Positions 11,430 through 21,086 of a stretch of 64,000 bases of DNA are shown piece by piece. The notes beneath the pieces are model-generated. The model was not told where the DNA came from and ran no database searches. It saw only the letters and a program-made list of their open reading frames with translations. Source of the stretch: Salticus scenicus. Its lineage: Eukaryota; Arthropoda; Arachnida; Araneae; Salticidae. The DNA lies in contig OZ005654.1 of the NCBI GenBank assembly GCA_963930645.1, forward strand, positions 270,794,282-270,858,281, given 5' to 3'. Position numbers and translations under genes: made by a program. The first letter of the stretch is position 1; every line of letters starts with the position of its first letter.

Positions 11430-13696
11430 GAATTTTTCAGACACTAATTTCTGAGATCTAAAATTGACCTAGTTAATCAATAAAAAACTAATATATGCGA
11501 AAAAACATCTAAAAGGGAGTTTACCCAGAATCTTTGAAGAAAATCGTTACAGCTGTTTTTGAGATTCGAACTTACGGTCCCACTTTCAGTTTTCTGAATT
11601 TTACCATAAGTTCAGAAGTCATGCACGTTATTTTAATGCGATAAACAAAATTATTATTCTTTTTGAAGTTCTGCAAAGGTTAGAAGTGAGACATATTATA
11701 CGCAAATTTAACACATCAATTACTGTTGGACTTATAATGTTGTTTTTCAGTGGGCCAATCCTAGCTACTCCAAAAATAAAATTGTTACGAAGAAGACAAA
11801 AGAAATGCCTTTTGGACAACATACATAATATCTGTAGGGTTTATTGATATATAAAATATTTGCAAGTTACAATTTTCATTGGATGTGCATAATTTCTTGA
11901 ATAGCAGAGACCAAACTGATGATTATGACTCAAATCAGCCAATCATGGTAATATAAGCTAACGGGGTTCAATACACGTGGATGTGGTTGAAAAATACTCT
12001 AAAGCTCACTTAAGACTAAGTGAATTTTTCCATCGTTTTGATTATTCACTGAATGAAAGTAGCGTTTAATTTTCCCAGTGCCTTTGGGAAGCGTTTAATC
12101 TTCAGTTTGATAGCGATCATCAACAATAAAATCAATAACAGCACTATTTTTTTAAATAGTGGAAGTCTAGTTTTATGAAACTTTTTTTCGAGTCATGTTT
12201 TAAGTGTATCTGAATATTCTCCTTTTATCATATTATCTTTATAGTATAATGCACCGGCGCATAAAATTATGACAATTACCGTGCCTCTAACAAAACTGTT
12301 TATCTCTGAAGTGACAATTTGATCACGCCCTTAACAAGAAAATATAACTTTCTCATATTTCAGAATAAGGAATTTTGTGGAAAATATTTTGTCATTAATT
12401 GAAAAGGTTTATTTTTTCCCCCTTTTCCTTTCTGCGTGCCAAAAATCTGTTAAGAGCAGATCTCAAAGTATAGAACATAAACAATTTTGCCATACGATTT
12501 TGCCATATCTAACAAAACCAACTTAATACAAAAGAAAGGTTTAGCCAATACACTTTAACATTGCACAACGTAATGATTAGCTAAATATCCTAAAAGCTTT
12601 TGCGGGGGGGGGGGGGGGTATTTATTTCTTGCTGCTATGAAATGCAAGATAACGTCATCCAGTAAATTCCAGAATATATCACTAAATTTGTTCTCTATTT
12701 AAAGACCAGAACTTTATGAAACGTTGTTTTAATCAAAACAGGAAATAGGTTGTTCCTAACAGTCAGATAAAAAGATGAAAAAAAAAAAAAAAGTTATTTT
12801 CATCTCTTCTCGTGATTAAAAACACATCTCAACAAGCAAAGTTAAATTTCCAACAAATTCCTTTCTCCGAATTTCATGCTTGGCTGGTGACATTTCCAAG
12901 CATCTCACACGCGCTTAATGGACCCGAACATGAGAAGGGAAAGGATGTCTATAAACTGCCCGAGTAACTTACTGCCTGATTTTTTTTTATTTAAAAAAAC
13001 GCCAGTCCGGAACTGTTCTCGGCACACCAGGTTAGCTTCCGACGTGAGGGAAATAAGAATACAGGCACACGTGACTAATTCGGCACGTGTTTTACAGACC
13101 TCTCTGAACAGGAGAAATTTTTAATGGTACCTTAAGATCTCATTAGAGGAAAACGAAGAGGAGTTGAGTACAGAGTGTTTTTTCGCTTTTTATGTTAATT
13201 CCACGTAATGACTTAGTTTGCCGTATTATTCAATAAAATATTGCATAAGTAAAGTTTCTAAGAAAAATGTATTAAGAGGATTTTAATATATTAAATCTAA
13301 ATAGAAATGGAATCATCCTTTCAGTAATAATTGATGTAACAGAATAATTGAATAAATTGATGCATTTAACAATATTTTTCAACATGATGACAACATGTTA
13401 CATCATTTTCTTCACAAAAATAAATTTAAACTGCAAATTTCCCTGACTAAAATCGTCTTAGTTGTTCAGCTGCAATTATATAATTTCATTCATTAACTTA
13501 AATTATTATTCAAAGAATTTATCATATAAATATGCTGACAATATAATATTCTGTTATAGACGGTCAGATGGTTGAAGGAAATAATATTTATATAATTTAT
13601 TTGAAAAAAGAAAGAAAGACTAGAAAAAGAAAATGCTTTAACAAATCATAAAGATACTTTTTATTTATAATCAGAATATTATTATATTTACATGTT
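10730..13696. other. Long stretch without a recognisable gene
   Basis: Includes poly(A) at 11400-11426, a G15-type run at about 12603-12618 and an A15 run at 12778-12793. 10970-11240 and 12880-13140 are less AT-rich but show no splice-bounded open frame or motif I recognise. Confidence 0.4.
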
Positions 13697-14582
13697 TATA
13701 GTCTATTAAAAAAATAAAGGCCACAACATATTTTGCTATTTAGATAATAAAAGAAATGTTTCAATGAAAATCAAAAACATTCTGTGTTAGTACATCAAGT
13801 TTTTAGTAAAATGAAGCAACTGACACAAAGGGAATAAATTTAGAAAAATAAAACACCAATAAAACAAAAAAGTGTCACAAATAATTGTTTCAAAATTATA
13901 AGACTACATGTAAAAAAAATATATATATATATAGCTTTCGTAAATTTAGTAAGATTTTGCCCCTCAATTTCTCTGAATAATTTGAAACACATTATTCGGC
14001 AATGGTGTAATTATTTTTTCAGAAAAGATTAGGGAATATTGTTTCATTTCTCGATAATGGCCACTTCTAATTCATATTTTGAATGATATTGTTTGTTATT
14101 TCCATATACTTTGCAAGACAAATAAACCCTCAGGTTTTATGTGGCGTATAAGTCAAGTCTTCGACTTGGCTAAGATATAGCATCAATCTTTTCTCTTTTA
14201 AATGACTTTTTTGTTGATTAAGATGTATAACTGGAAGCATTATCTTTTTCAGACTTCTATTTTGCACCTTCTAAAAGTAATCCGAAGTGCATAAGACTTC
14301 GAAATAACATCCGTTGGTAACTGTTCGAGTTCATTTTCCCCTGAAATGCTTGGAGATTGCATTTTCTTGCATATGAGATAGCGCTCTACTCCATAACAAA
14401 AGTGTCTTCTATCTGCCTACTGTAGAACTCGCAAGAAATTTGCCTTAAAATCATGCCAGTAGTAGTAATTGCTGTCTAGACCATCAAAATTATTTTTTTT
14501 TCTCGTTCAAAAATAATATATTTCTCCATGTAGAGTTCCAGGACAGGACTTAAGGCAAAATCCTTGCGTGTTCTACAGTAGG

Positions 14583-14885
14583 CAGATGAGAGGCGGTTCC
14601 GTTATGGTGTGGGACGATATCTCATATGCAGGCAAATGCGATCTCCAAAGAATTGAGGTGAAAATGAACTTGAACCATTACCGAAGAATACTATTTCGAA
14701 GACTGATACCCTTCTGACTATTTTTAGAATGTGCAAAATGTAAGTTTCAACAAGATAATGTTCTTAGTCATAAATCTAAATCAACAAAAAAGTGATTTAA
14801 AGAGAAAAGATTTATAATATACTCGTACCTTGGAAAAGTGAAATCCCTGACCTAAACGCCATTGAAAACACGCAGGATTATTTCT
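14583..14885 (+). pseudogene. Tc1-like transposase fragment (right arm)
   Basis: Three pieces in different frames match the catalytic part of a Tc1 transposase. 14583-14718 reads GGSVMVWDDISYAGKCDL and on to YRRILF. 14747-14793 contains QQDNVLSHKS (second catalytic Asp region). 14830-14885 reads IPDLNAIENTQDYF, the third catalytic region, where the usual family pattern is SPDLNPIEN. The reading frame is broken by stops and shifts, and after DYF it is interrupted by the insertion at 14884. A more decayed reverse-complement version lies in the left arm at about 14170-14440. Confidence 0.85.
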
Positions 14886-15262
14886 GTACTGATAAGTATA
14901 AAGGATTTAAGTCCATATTCTTGATTTTTCAGGAGACGAAAAATAAAATTTAACTAGCTAAAAACAAATCAGAAGAATCGATTAGGAAAAGGGTATTTCG
15001 TTGATTTATACCCTTTATACCATTCAGTGGTTGTCAACCTTCATTTAATAACGGGAAAAATTGAATTAAATATTTTATACCATACATGAATGGTAAATTT
15101 CTGAATTGGTCCTTTTTTTACCAATGGATTTTCTCAAAGACTAAATGACATAGAATTAAATCCTTTATACCAATCGACAGAGAATTTTTTTCTGAATCTG
15201 ACTATGTACTTAACTCAAAATCGACATTTTTGGACTTAAATCCTTTATACTTATCAGTACAG
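14884..15262. mobile_element. 379-bp MITE with perfect 32-bp terminal inverted repeats
   Basis: Both ends read CTGTACTGATAAGTATAAAG followed by GATTTAAGTCCA, identical by eye over 32 bp. ATTT flanks both sides (14880-14883 and 15263-15266), a possible 4-bp target duplication. The corresponding place in the left arm of the palindrome (near 14119) lacks it, which gives an empty-site comparison. Internal blocks repeat the theme CCTTTATACCA. There is no coding capacity. Confidence 0.92.
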
Positions 15263-15359
15263 ATTTGTCTTGCCAAGTATATAAAAATAACAAGCAATAT
15301 CATTTAACATAGGAATTAGACGTGATCATTATGAGGACATGGGACAATATTCTTAAATC

Positions 15360-15370
15360 TTTCCTTAAAA

Positions 15371-15405
<35 letters not shown>
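15360..15405. repeat. (AAAT)n microsatellite
   Basis: About ten AAAT units lie within the right arm of the Tc1 palindrome and are absent from the left arm. Confidence 0.9.
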
Positions 15406-15739
15406 ACTCGATGACAAATCATGTATTTCAGGTTATTTAGAAAAATGGAGGGGCAGCATCTTACTAAATTTACGAAAACGTGATCTTATAATTTTGTAAC
15501 AGTTATTTTTGACACTTTTTTGTTTTATTGATGTTTTATTTTTTCGGAATTAATTCCACTTATGTTAATTGCTTCATTTTGCTAAAATCTTGATGTACTG
15601 GATGATGTATAAAACGTTCTCGTAGATTTTTTTTTTTTTCATTGAAATACTTCTTTTATTACCTAAATAGTAAACTGTATTGTAATCTTATAATTTTGCA
15701 ACAGACTGTAACCAAAGGATGATAAAATTATTTTTCCCA

Positions 15740-15922
15740 ACACTATGGGCTCTCATCCAAATTATACCTCTGGAGGTCACCGAAGAGGGAGAGCTATCCC
15801 CTTTCGTGGAGGATCAGAATTGTGATGGCATGTCTCCGGACCATTCATAGGGGTGTGTCCCAGACCGTCATCAATTACTCATTGCACAGTAATAGTGCGA
15901 CGTTAAACCCAACCAACCAACC
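15740..15922 (+). mobile_element. tRNA-derived SINE, copy C (5'-truncated)
   Basis: Contains only the 3' half of the family: ATTATACCTCTGGAGGTCACC, GAGAGCTATCCCC, ATTGTGATGGCATGTC, then GTGCGACGTTAAACCCAACC and the AACC tail. Truncation at the 5' end is typical of retrotransposed copies. No clear target-site duplication was found. Confidence 0.85.
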
Positions 15923-16596
15923 TACATGATTGTGATAAATTCGATAAATTTCAGTTGATTCAAAGATTTTACAGTATTATTTTCAATACAAAAATATAGT
16001 GATCTTTGAAAAAAATTTCTGAAAATGTGAAACAATCGACTAACGTTAAAGTTAGTTTTTCAAAGAATTAAATTCCAAAACTGCTATTGTATAATTGAAT
16101 TTGATTTAGATTGTTGGATATTGTAGAGTAATGTAATTTTTTAGATTTATAAAGATGCTAATCATATTTTCTTATGTGCAATGGTGATAAATTTGATAAA
16201 TTTTAGATTATCGACAACAAGACTATTTTCAACAACAACAAAAAAAAAAAAAAAAAAGGAGATTTTGAACAGTTTCGTAAAAATTTAAAACAATAATTAA
16301 TACTGTTAAGATCAGCTTTTCAAAGCGTTGATGTCACAATATTATCATTTTATATGGCAGAATTTTATTTCCAATCATGGACTCTACCCAAAATGTGCTA
16401 GAGGAATTATATCCCTCCCCTGGATTTCAAAAGAATATTTAAGTTGTTTTTATCTTTCACAATTGTAATTAAATATAGTACTATCTGTCTCATCCACCTT
16501 CAGCGTGCAAGCCTGATGTATATGTTAACAGTAAATAAACAAACAAACAAACAGACAAATATCCGGCTTCAGTGAAATTGTTTAGAGACCAATATA
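15923..16596. other. Non-coding DNA with poly(A) and an (AAAC)n tail
   Basis: Contains a poly(A) at about 16240-16257. Just upstream of the MITE an AAAC microsatellite (about 16535-16555) follows GTGCAAGCCTGATGTATATG, which could be the 3' tail of a decayed LINE. No open frame supports that. Confidence 0.35.
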
Positions 16597-16805
16597 CAGT
16601 CGGCAGCGAAAGTACCGATCACTACCCAATAATACCGATGTAAAAAAAGTACATTAAAAATTGTTTTGTTAAATAAATCCTTGTCGAATCATGTTCTTAG
16701 TGACTAAGAACATGACTCGACAAGATTTTTTTAACAAAGTAGTATTTAGTGTATTTTTTCAGACAGGGATTATTGTTAGTGCTCGGATACTTCTGTTGCC
16801 GACTA
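16597..16805. mobile_element. Foldback MITE, family M1, copy 2
   Basis: A 209-bp palindrome with arms starting CAGTCGGCAGCGAAAGTACC on the left and the near match AGTCGGCAACAGAAGTATCC on the right. The centre, GAATCATGTTCTTAGTGACTAAGAACATGACTCG, matches copy 1 at 9494. The left flank is TA; the right flank (TG) has probably mutated. Confidence 0.88.
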
Positions 16806-16897
16806 TGAAAACTGTTGTGCCACTCTGTAAATGTCATGATTGTTAATGCAGTTCTAGAAAGTAAAATTTAAATGATTAGATGGAGTTGAAATGATTC

Positions 16898-17464
16898 GAG
16901 TGGGTTTAACTTTGCACTATAGCTGTACAGAGGGCAATTGGGAACGGTCTGGGACACACCTCACAGGGTTGTTCAGAGACATGCCATCACAGTTTTCATT
17001 CTATGTGTTGAATGTCTACCCCGCTTTGGTAACCACAGATATATTAATTTAGGCTGATATTACGATCATATCAAACGTTTTAACACTCTAATCGTAACGT
17101 AGAAATATGCTTTTAGAAATTCTAAAATCAAAGCTACCGTAACAGCAGTTTCGCTCACTAAGTCCACATCAAAAGAGTTTGATATGTTTACCATCGTAAC
17201 ACTTTTGCAGAGTGCCAAATAATTAAAACCTTACGTTCATTTCAAAATGCTACATCATTATGACGTCACATTCAGCCATCGACAGACTTCGATATGTTCG
17301 TGGTAGCACATTTAGAAACACGTAGGATATCACAGCCACGGCAGATTTTAAGGGCACTATCCATTATTAATATACACGATGGTCGACGACAGGCTTGGGT
17401 ATCATACCCGCAGTCATCCAATTGCGAGCTCGATGTCTTTATTAACCATGCTACCGCGGCCCCA
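16898..17464 (-). mobile_element. tRNA-derived SINE, copy D, split by an insertion
   Basis: On the minus strand, 17464 to about 17313 holds the tRNA-like head (CCGCGGTAGCATGGTTAATA, then GGGTATGATACCCAAGCC) and CATCGTGTATATTAATGG. The rest of the SINE resumes at about 17040 (GTGGTTACCAAAGCGGGG) and runs to AAACCCACTCG near 16898. The ~270 bp between the two halves is foreign to the family. Confidence 0.8.
17041..17312. mobile_element. Putative small element inserted in SINE copy D
   Basis: This sequence is absent from the other SINE copies. ACGATCATATCAAACG near its left end and ACGAACATATCGAAG (reverse complement of the right end) may be degenerate inverted repeats. A third related patch (reverse complement of TTTGATATGTTTACCATCGTAA) lies inside at about 17178-17199. 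The exact boundaries are uncertain. Confidence 0.5.
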
Positions 17465-17529
17465 TGAATAAATGGATCCCGACTTTGGTGATTTTAGAGG
17501 CAAAAGCTTTTATCCGAAAATTTTCAGTA

Positions 17530-17838
17530 GCCCAGTCGGTAGAGCGCCGGCCTCGTAATTGAAAGATTGAGGGTTCGGTACTCGAGCCGTCCAAAGACCG
17601 TCGTGTACACTAATGGTGGCTGGTGCACGTAAAATCTGTCGTGGCCGCAATGTCCACCATGTTCCCATAAAAAATTATACCTCTGGCGGTCACCGAAGCG
17701 GGAAGAGCCATCCCTTCCTTGGAGGATCAAAATTGCGATGGCATGTCTCCTGACCACCTCTAGGGGTGAGTCCCAGACCGTAGCCAATTGCCCATCTGCG
17801 CAGCACTAGTGCGACGTAAAACCCAACCAACCAACCAA
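17530..17838 (+). mobile_element. tRNA-derived SINE, copy E, full length with 16-bp target-site duplication
   Basis: The best-preserved copy. The head contains TAGCCCAGTCGGTAGAGCG, an excellent A-box, and GGGTTCGGTACTC, a B-box. The anticodon-loop position reads CTCGTAA, as expected for a tRNA-Thr(CGU) ancestor. The body follows and the tail is CCCAACCAACCAACC. A perfect 16-bp direct repeat, CCGAAAATTTTCAGTA, flanks it (17514-17529 and 17839-17854), the mark of LINE-driven, target-primed integration. The intact duplication indicates a relatively recent insertion. RNA polymerase III would be the expected transcriber. Confidence 0.95.
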
Positions 17839-17854
17839 CCGAAAATTTTCAGTA

Positions 17855-18377
17855 ATGGAAGACACAGAATAATTATTAAGAAAAATGGATAATTTTTGTG
17901 TTCCAGGTATTTGTATCCAGAAGGCCTAAAAATCTTAGTGAATACTAAGTACAACTTTTCATGAAAGAGAGCTCGTCTGCGGAGGCAATGAATTACTTCT
18001 ACATTGAAATTTGCTAATTAGAAAATTGAGTTTCACGTCTATGCAATTCATTGCGTTGTACTTACTGCAGTAAGCTGTTTTGTTGCATTTTGTGATATGA
18101 ATTTTTATAATTCTGTAGGCTAGTAGGTAAACTAGTAACTTCTGTAAACTAGTAGGCTAGGCAACGCCCGCTTCGCTGGTCCCTATTTTTAAATGAATCA
18201 CTATAATTACTGAATTCTTAAAATTGCATTAATTTTTATCACGTGAAAAAAAAGAGAAACAAAATCTGATTAGGAAAAATGTTGCACCGGGTTCTCACTG
18301 CCTTCGTAAAAAATTCCCAAAATGCTCTAACTCTTATTTCTATTATTTTCCCCCTTCGCCCCCCCCTTCCCGCCTAT
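17855..18377. other. Non-coding DNA leading into a C-rich repeat complex
   Basis: Ends in GGCAACGCCCGCTTCGCTGGTCCC near 18158-18182, a phrase I associate with dispersed arthropod repeats, then C-rich sequence. No gene is visible. Confidence 0.4.
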
Positions 18378-19200
18378 CCTAATAATTTTACAAATTCGAA
18401 AATATCCGCAATCGATTTGTAAGTATCAAAAGCCTCTATGCACCAGTTTTGAACGATCTATCTCTATTTTTATTTTTTTGCCCCTCCACTCCCCTTTCTC
18501 GCCCCTCCCAATAGTTTTAAAAATTTGAAAATATCCGCTATCGATTTGTAGGTATCGAAAATCTCTGTGTACCAATTTTGAATGATCTAACTATTTTTTT
18601 TTTTTTGCCCCTCAGCCCCCCCCCCACCTTCCCGGTCCTCCTAATAACTTTACACTTTCGAAAATATCCCCATTCGACTTGCAGACCTCTAAAACCTATC
18701 TGTACCAATTTTGAACGGCCTAACCGTATTTCTATTTGTTTTTGCCCATAGCGCCCCTTACTGCCCCACCCCCTTCCCGCCCCTCCTAATAATTTTACAC
18801 TTTCGAAAATATCCTCATTCGACTTGCAGGCCTCTTAAATCTATCTGTACCAATTTTGAATGGCCTAACTGTATTTCTATTTGTTTTTGCCCCATAGCCA
18901 CACCCTTACCCCCTACCCGCCCCTCCTAATAATTTTACAAATTCAAAAATATCCGCAATCGATTTGCAAGTATCGAAAGCCTCTATGTACCAATTTTGAA
19001 CGATCTGACACTATTTTTATTTTTTTGCCCCCCCCCCCCTTTCTCCCCCCCCCCTTTTGCCCCTCCTAATAACTTTACACAATTGAAAATATCCCCATTC
19101 GACTTGCAGGCTTCTAAAACGGATCTGTACCAATTCTGAACGCCCTAACTGTATTTCTATTTGTTTTTGCCCCATAGCCCCCCCCCCTGCTGTTTCACCT
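18378..19200. repeat. C-rich tandem array, ~130-145-bp units
   Basis: Six units start at about 18378, 18507, 18640, 18785, 18925 and 19065. Each begins CCTAATAATTTTAC, continues GAAAATATCC-CAATCGA-TTG-AG, then TGTACCAATTTTGAA, and ends in a TTTTTGCCCC run of variable C-rich sequence. Small open frames in here simply read through the repeats. Confidence 0.9.
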
Positions 19201-19204
19201 GGGG

Positions 19205-19700
19205 GCTGAAATTCTAAAACTCCAGAAGTTGGTTTTTAGATATTTGTATTAGCTATATTTTAGAGCAAAAATTTCACGTATATCTATTTTTTTTGTTTGA
19301 GATATATAGGATTATGCGAAATCACGTTTTACGCATGTGAAATCACGTTTTGCCCCCCCCCCCCCCGCCCCCCTTAGGGACCGAATTTTGAAAATTCCAG
19401 AAATTGGTTTTTAGATATTTGCATTAGCTATATTTTAGAGCAAAAATTTCACGTATATCTATTTTTTTGTTTGAGATATATAGGATTATGCGAAATCACG
19501 TTTTACGCATGTGAAATCTCGTTTCGTCCCCCCGCACCCCTTGGGGACCGAATTTTGAAAATTCCAGAAATAGGTTTTTAGACATTTGTATTAGCTATAT
19601 TTTAAAGCAAAAATTTTACGGATATCTGTTTTTTTGTTTGAGATATGAAGGATTTTGTGAAATCACGCTTTGCCCTCCCATCCCCCCTTCGGGGGCGAAT
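19205..19700. repeat. Second tandem array, ~170-bp units
   Basis: Three units start at about 19205, 19381 and 19548. They share AATTCCAGAAATTGGTTTTTAG, TTAGCTATATTTTA, AAAATTTCACGTATATCT, TTTGAGATATATAGGATTATG and AAATCACGTTTTACGCATG, followed by a poly-C stretch. The array abuts the previous one with no relation between the unit sequences. Confidence 0.9.
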
Positions 19701-20641
19701 TTTGTAAAATCGCTTCTTAGTGGACGCCTCGCCTACGTCATAGGACAAACATTGTCACAAAATTTCATGCTTCTAGGTCTAGGGGTTTGGTCTGGGCGAT
19801 GATGAATCACCCCCTTCCCCACTCACTCAGTCAGGAAGAACGATTATACATATATAGATAATATGCATATGTATATATTTTTCTCTTTACCTTTAGAAAA
19901 ATCATGCCCGTTAAATTAGTCCTTATTCTTTAAATTTCGACTCAAAAATAAAAAAAATATGCACTTATTTTGTAGCTATAATGCAAAAATTTACTTACTG
20001 AAATTTTGCATTTCACAGCTTTAAAATGAAATATTAAAAATTTTATAAATCAATTTTAGAATCAATTTAATAATTATGGGAATTTCTAATGATGTATCAT
20101 TTATGTATTTTATAGAATATGATTGTATAAATATGGATTATTATACAAAAGTAGTGATTGAAAGTTATAAGAGATAAGTCAAATAAGAGATTTCTTAATT
20201 AATTTCTTGAAAATAATAAAGCAATGATCAGATTATTTATTAACGAATCACTATGAAATTAATATATATATATATATATATATATAGTATTAATTTCTTC
20301 TATATTTAAATATAGAAGAAAATAGTGGTTTCGCAAAAATTTTCCACTTTCGATTTTCGGTAGATTACAGGTTTTAAGACATTCAGAACATGATTTGACT
20401 ATTTTTAGAAAGTGTCTGTCTGTGCGTTTGACAAAAATTTGGTGGCTCTAGATCAAGAGCTAATGAACGGAATTTTATATAACTTTGTATGTAGTTGCAC
20501 CTTGATATCAACGTCTATCGGAAATCGCCGAACAGATGGCGTTATCATCCATTTTTTTTTTTTTTAAATATTATTGGTCATTGGTGTTTCAGTGATCTTG
20601 TATCTGTTGCTTGGCTTCTACTATGCTTTATAGATCATCTT

Positions 20642-20727
<86 letters not shown>

Positions 20728-20857
20728 TATTTTTAATTTGGAAAAATATAGGACAAATGGGCACAAAGGGAATTATTTTTAAAGAAAAACTGTGAAATTT
20801 AAAATAACTATTTATTATAGCAATACGCAAGAAGGATTTATTTTATTTTATTGTGTA
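19701..20857. other. Repeat tail and AT-rich DNA
   Basis: 19720-19830 (AAATTTCATGCTTCTAGGTC, then GGTTTGGTCTGGGCGATGATG and a CACTCAGTCAG end) looks like the terminal part of the same repeat complex. Beyond it is AT-rich DNA with a TA run at 20258-20287. No gene. Confidence 0.45.
20645..20728. repeat. Long (TA)n microsatellite
   Basis: About 84 bp of TA, broken by two AA interruptions. Confidence 0.95.
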
Positions 20858-21084
20858 CACTGTAAGAAAAAACGGCAGATTTACAGCATAATATGCTGGC
20901 AATATGGGTGCATGAAGGGGGGACAGTAAAAAAAAAGTAATTTACAGCAGAAAAAACTGTAAAAGAGTCTTTCTTTACAGATGTTTCCGCTGTAAATTGT
21001 CTTATTTAACAGCAGAATATGCTGGCAAATCGTCTTATTTAACAGCAGAATATTGCTGTAAAAGCTTCCGTTTTTTTTACAGTG
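20858..21084. mobile_element. TA-flanked MITE, 227 bp
   Basis: The ends are CACTGTAAGAAAAAACGG and, in reverse complement, CACTGTAAAAAAAACGG. TA flanks both sides (20856-20857 and 21085-21086). The interior repeats TTATTTAACAGCAGAATAT twice and is rich in TTTACAGC motifs. There is no coding sequence. Confidence 0.9.
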
Positions 21085-21086
21085 TA

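Larger units (their letters stand above)
13697..15710. mobile_element. Head-to-head palindrome of two Tc1-like transposon relics
   Basis: The left arm (13697-14458) is the reverse complement of the right arm (14541-15710) once a 379-bp insertion in the right arm is removed (762 versus about 791 bp). The loop is about 80 bp. Matching landmarks include CTGCCTACTGTAGAAC near the centre, TTTTTTGTTGATT, CAAGACAAATAA, CGTAAATTTAGTAAGAT and TACATCAAG-TTTTAG. The outer ends carry Tc1-type inverted repeats related to ACAGTCTGTTGCAAAATTAT. Only the 3' part of a transposase gene is in each arm, so this is a rearranged, non-autonomous foldback rather than two full elements. Confidence 0.85.

Noticed and set aside
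12918..13124. 68-codon open frame with mixed composition
   Set aside because: No similarity recognised, no splice sites and no repeat of it; likely chance in a slightly less AT-rich patch.
18711..19069. Open frames rich in Pro and Leu
   Set aside because: They read through the C-rich tandem array and repeat with its unit; no start or splice context.
20495..20830. Open frames of about 70-95 codons on both strands
   Set aside because: Both are mostly Tyr-Ile readings of a TA microsatellite.
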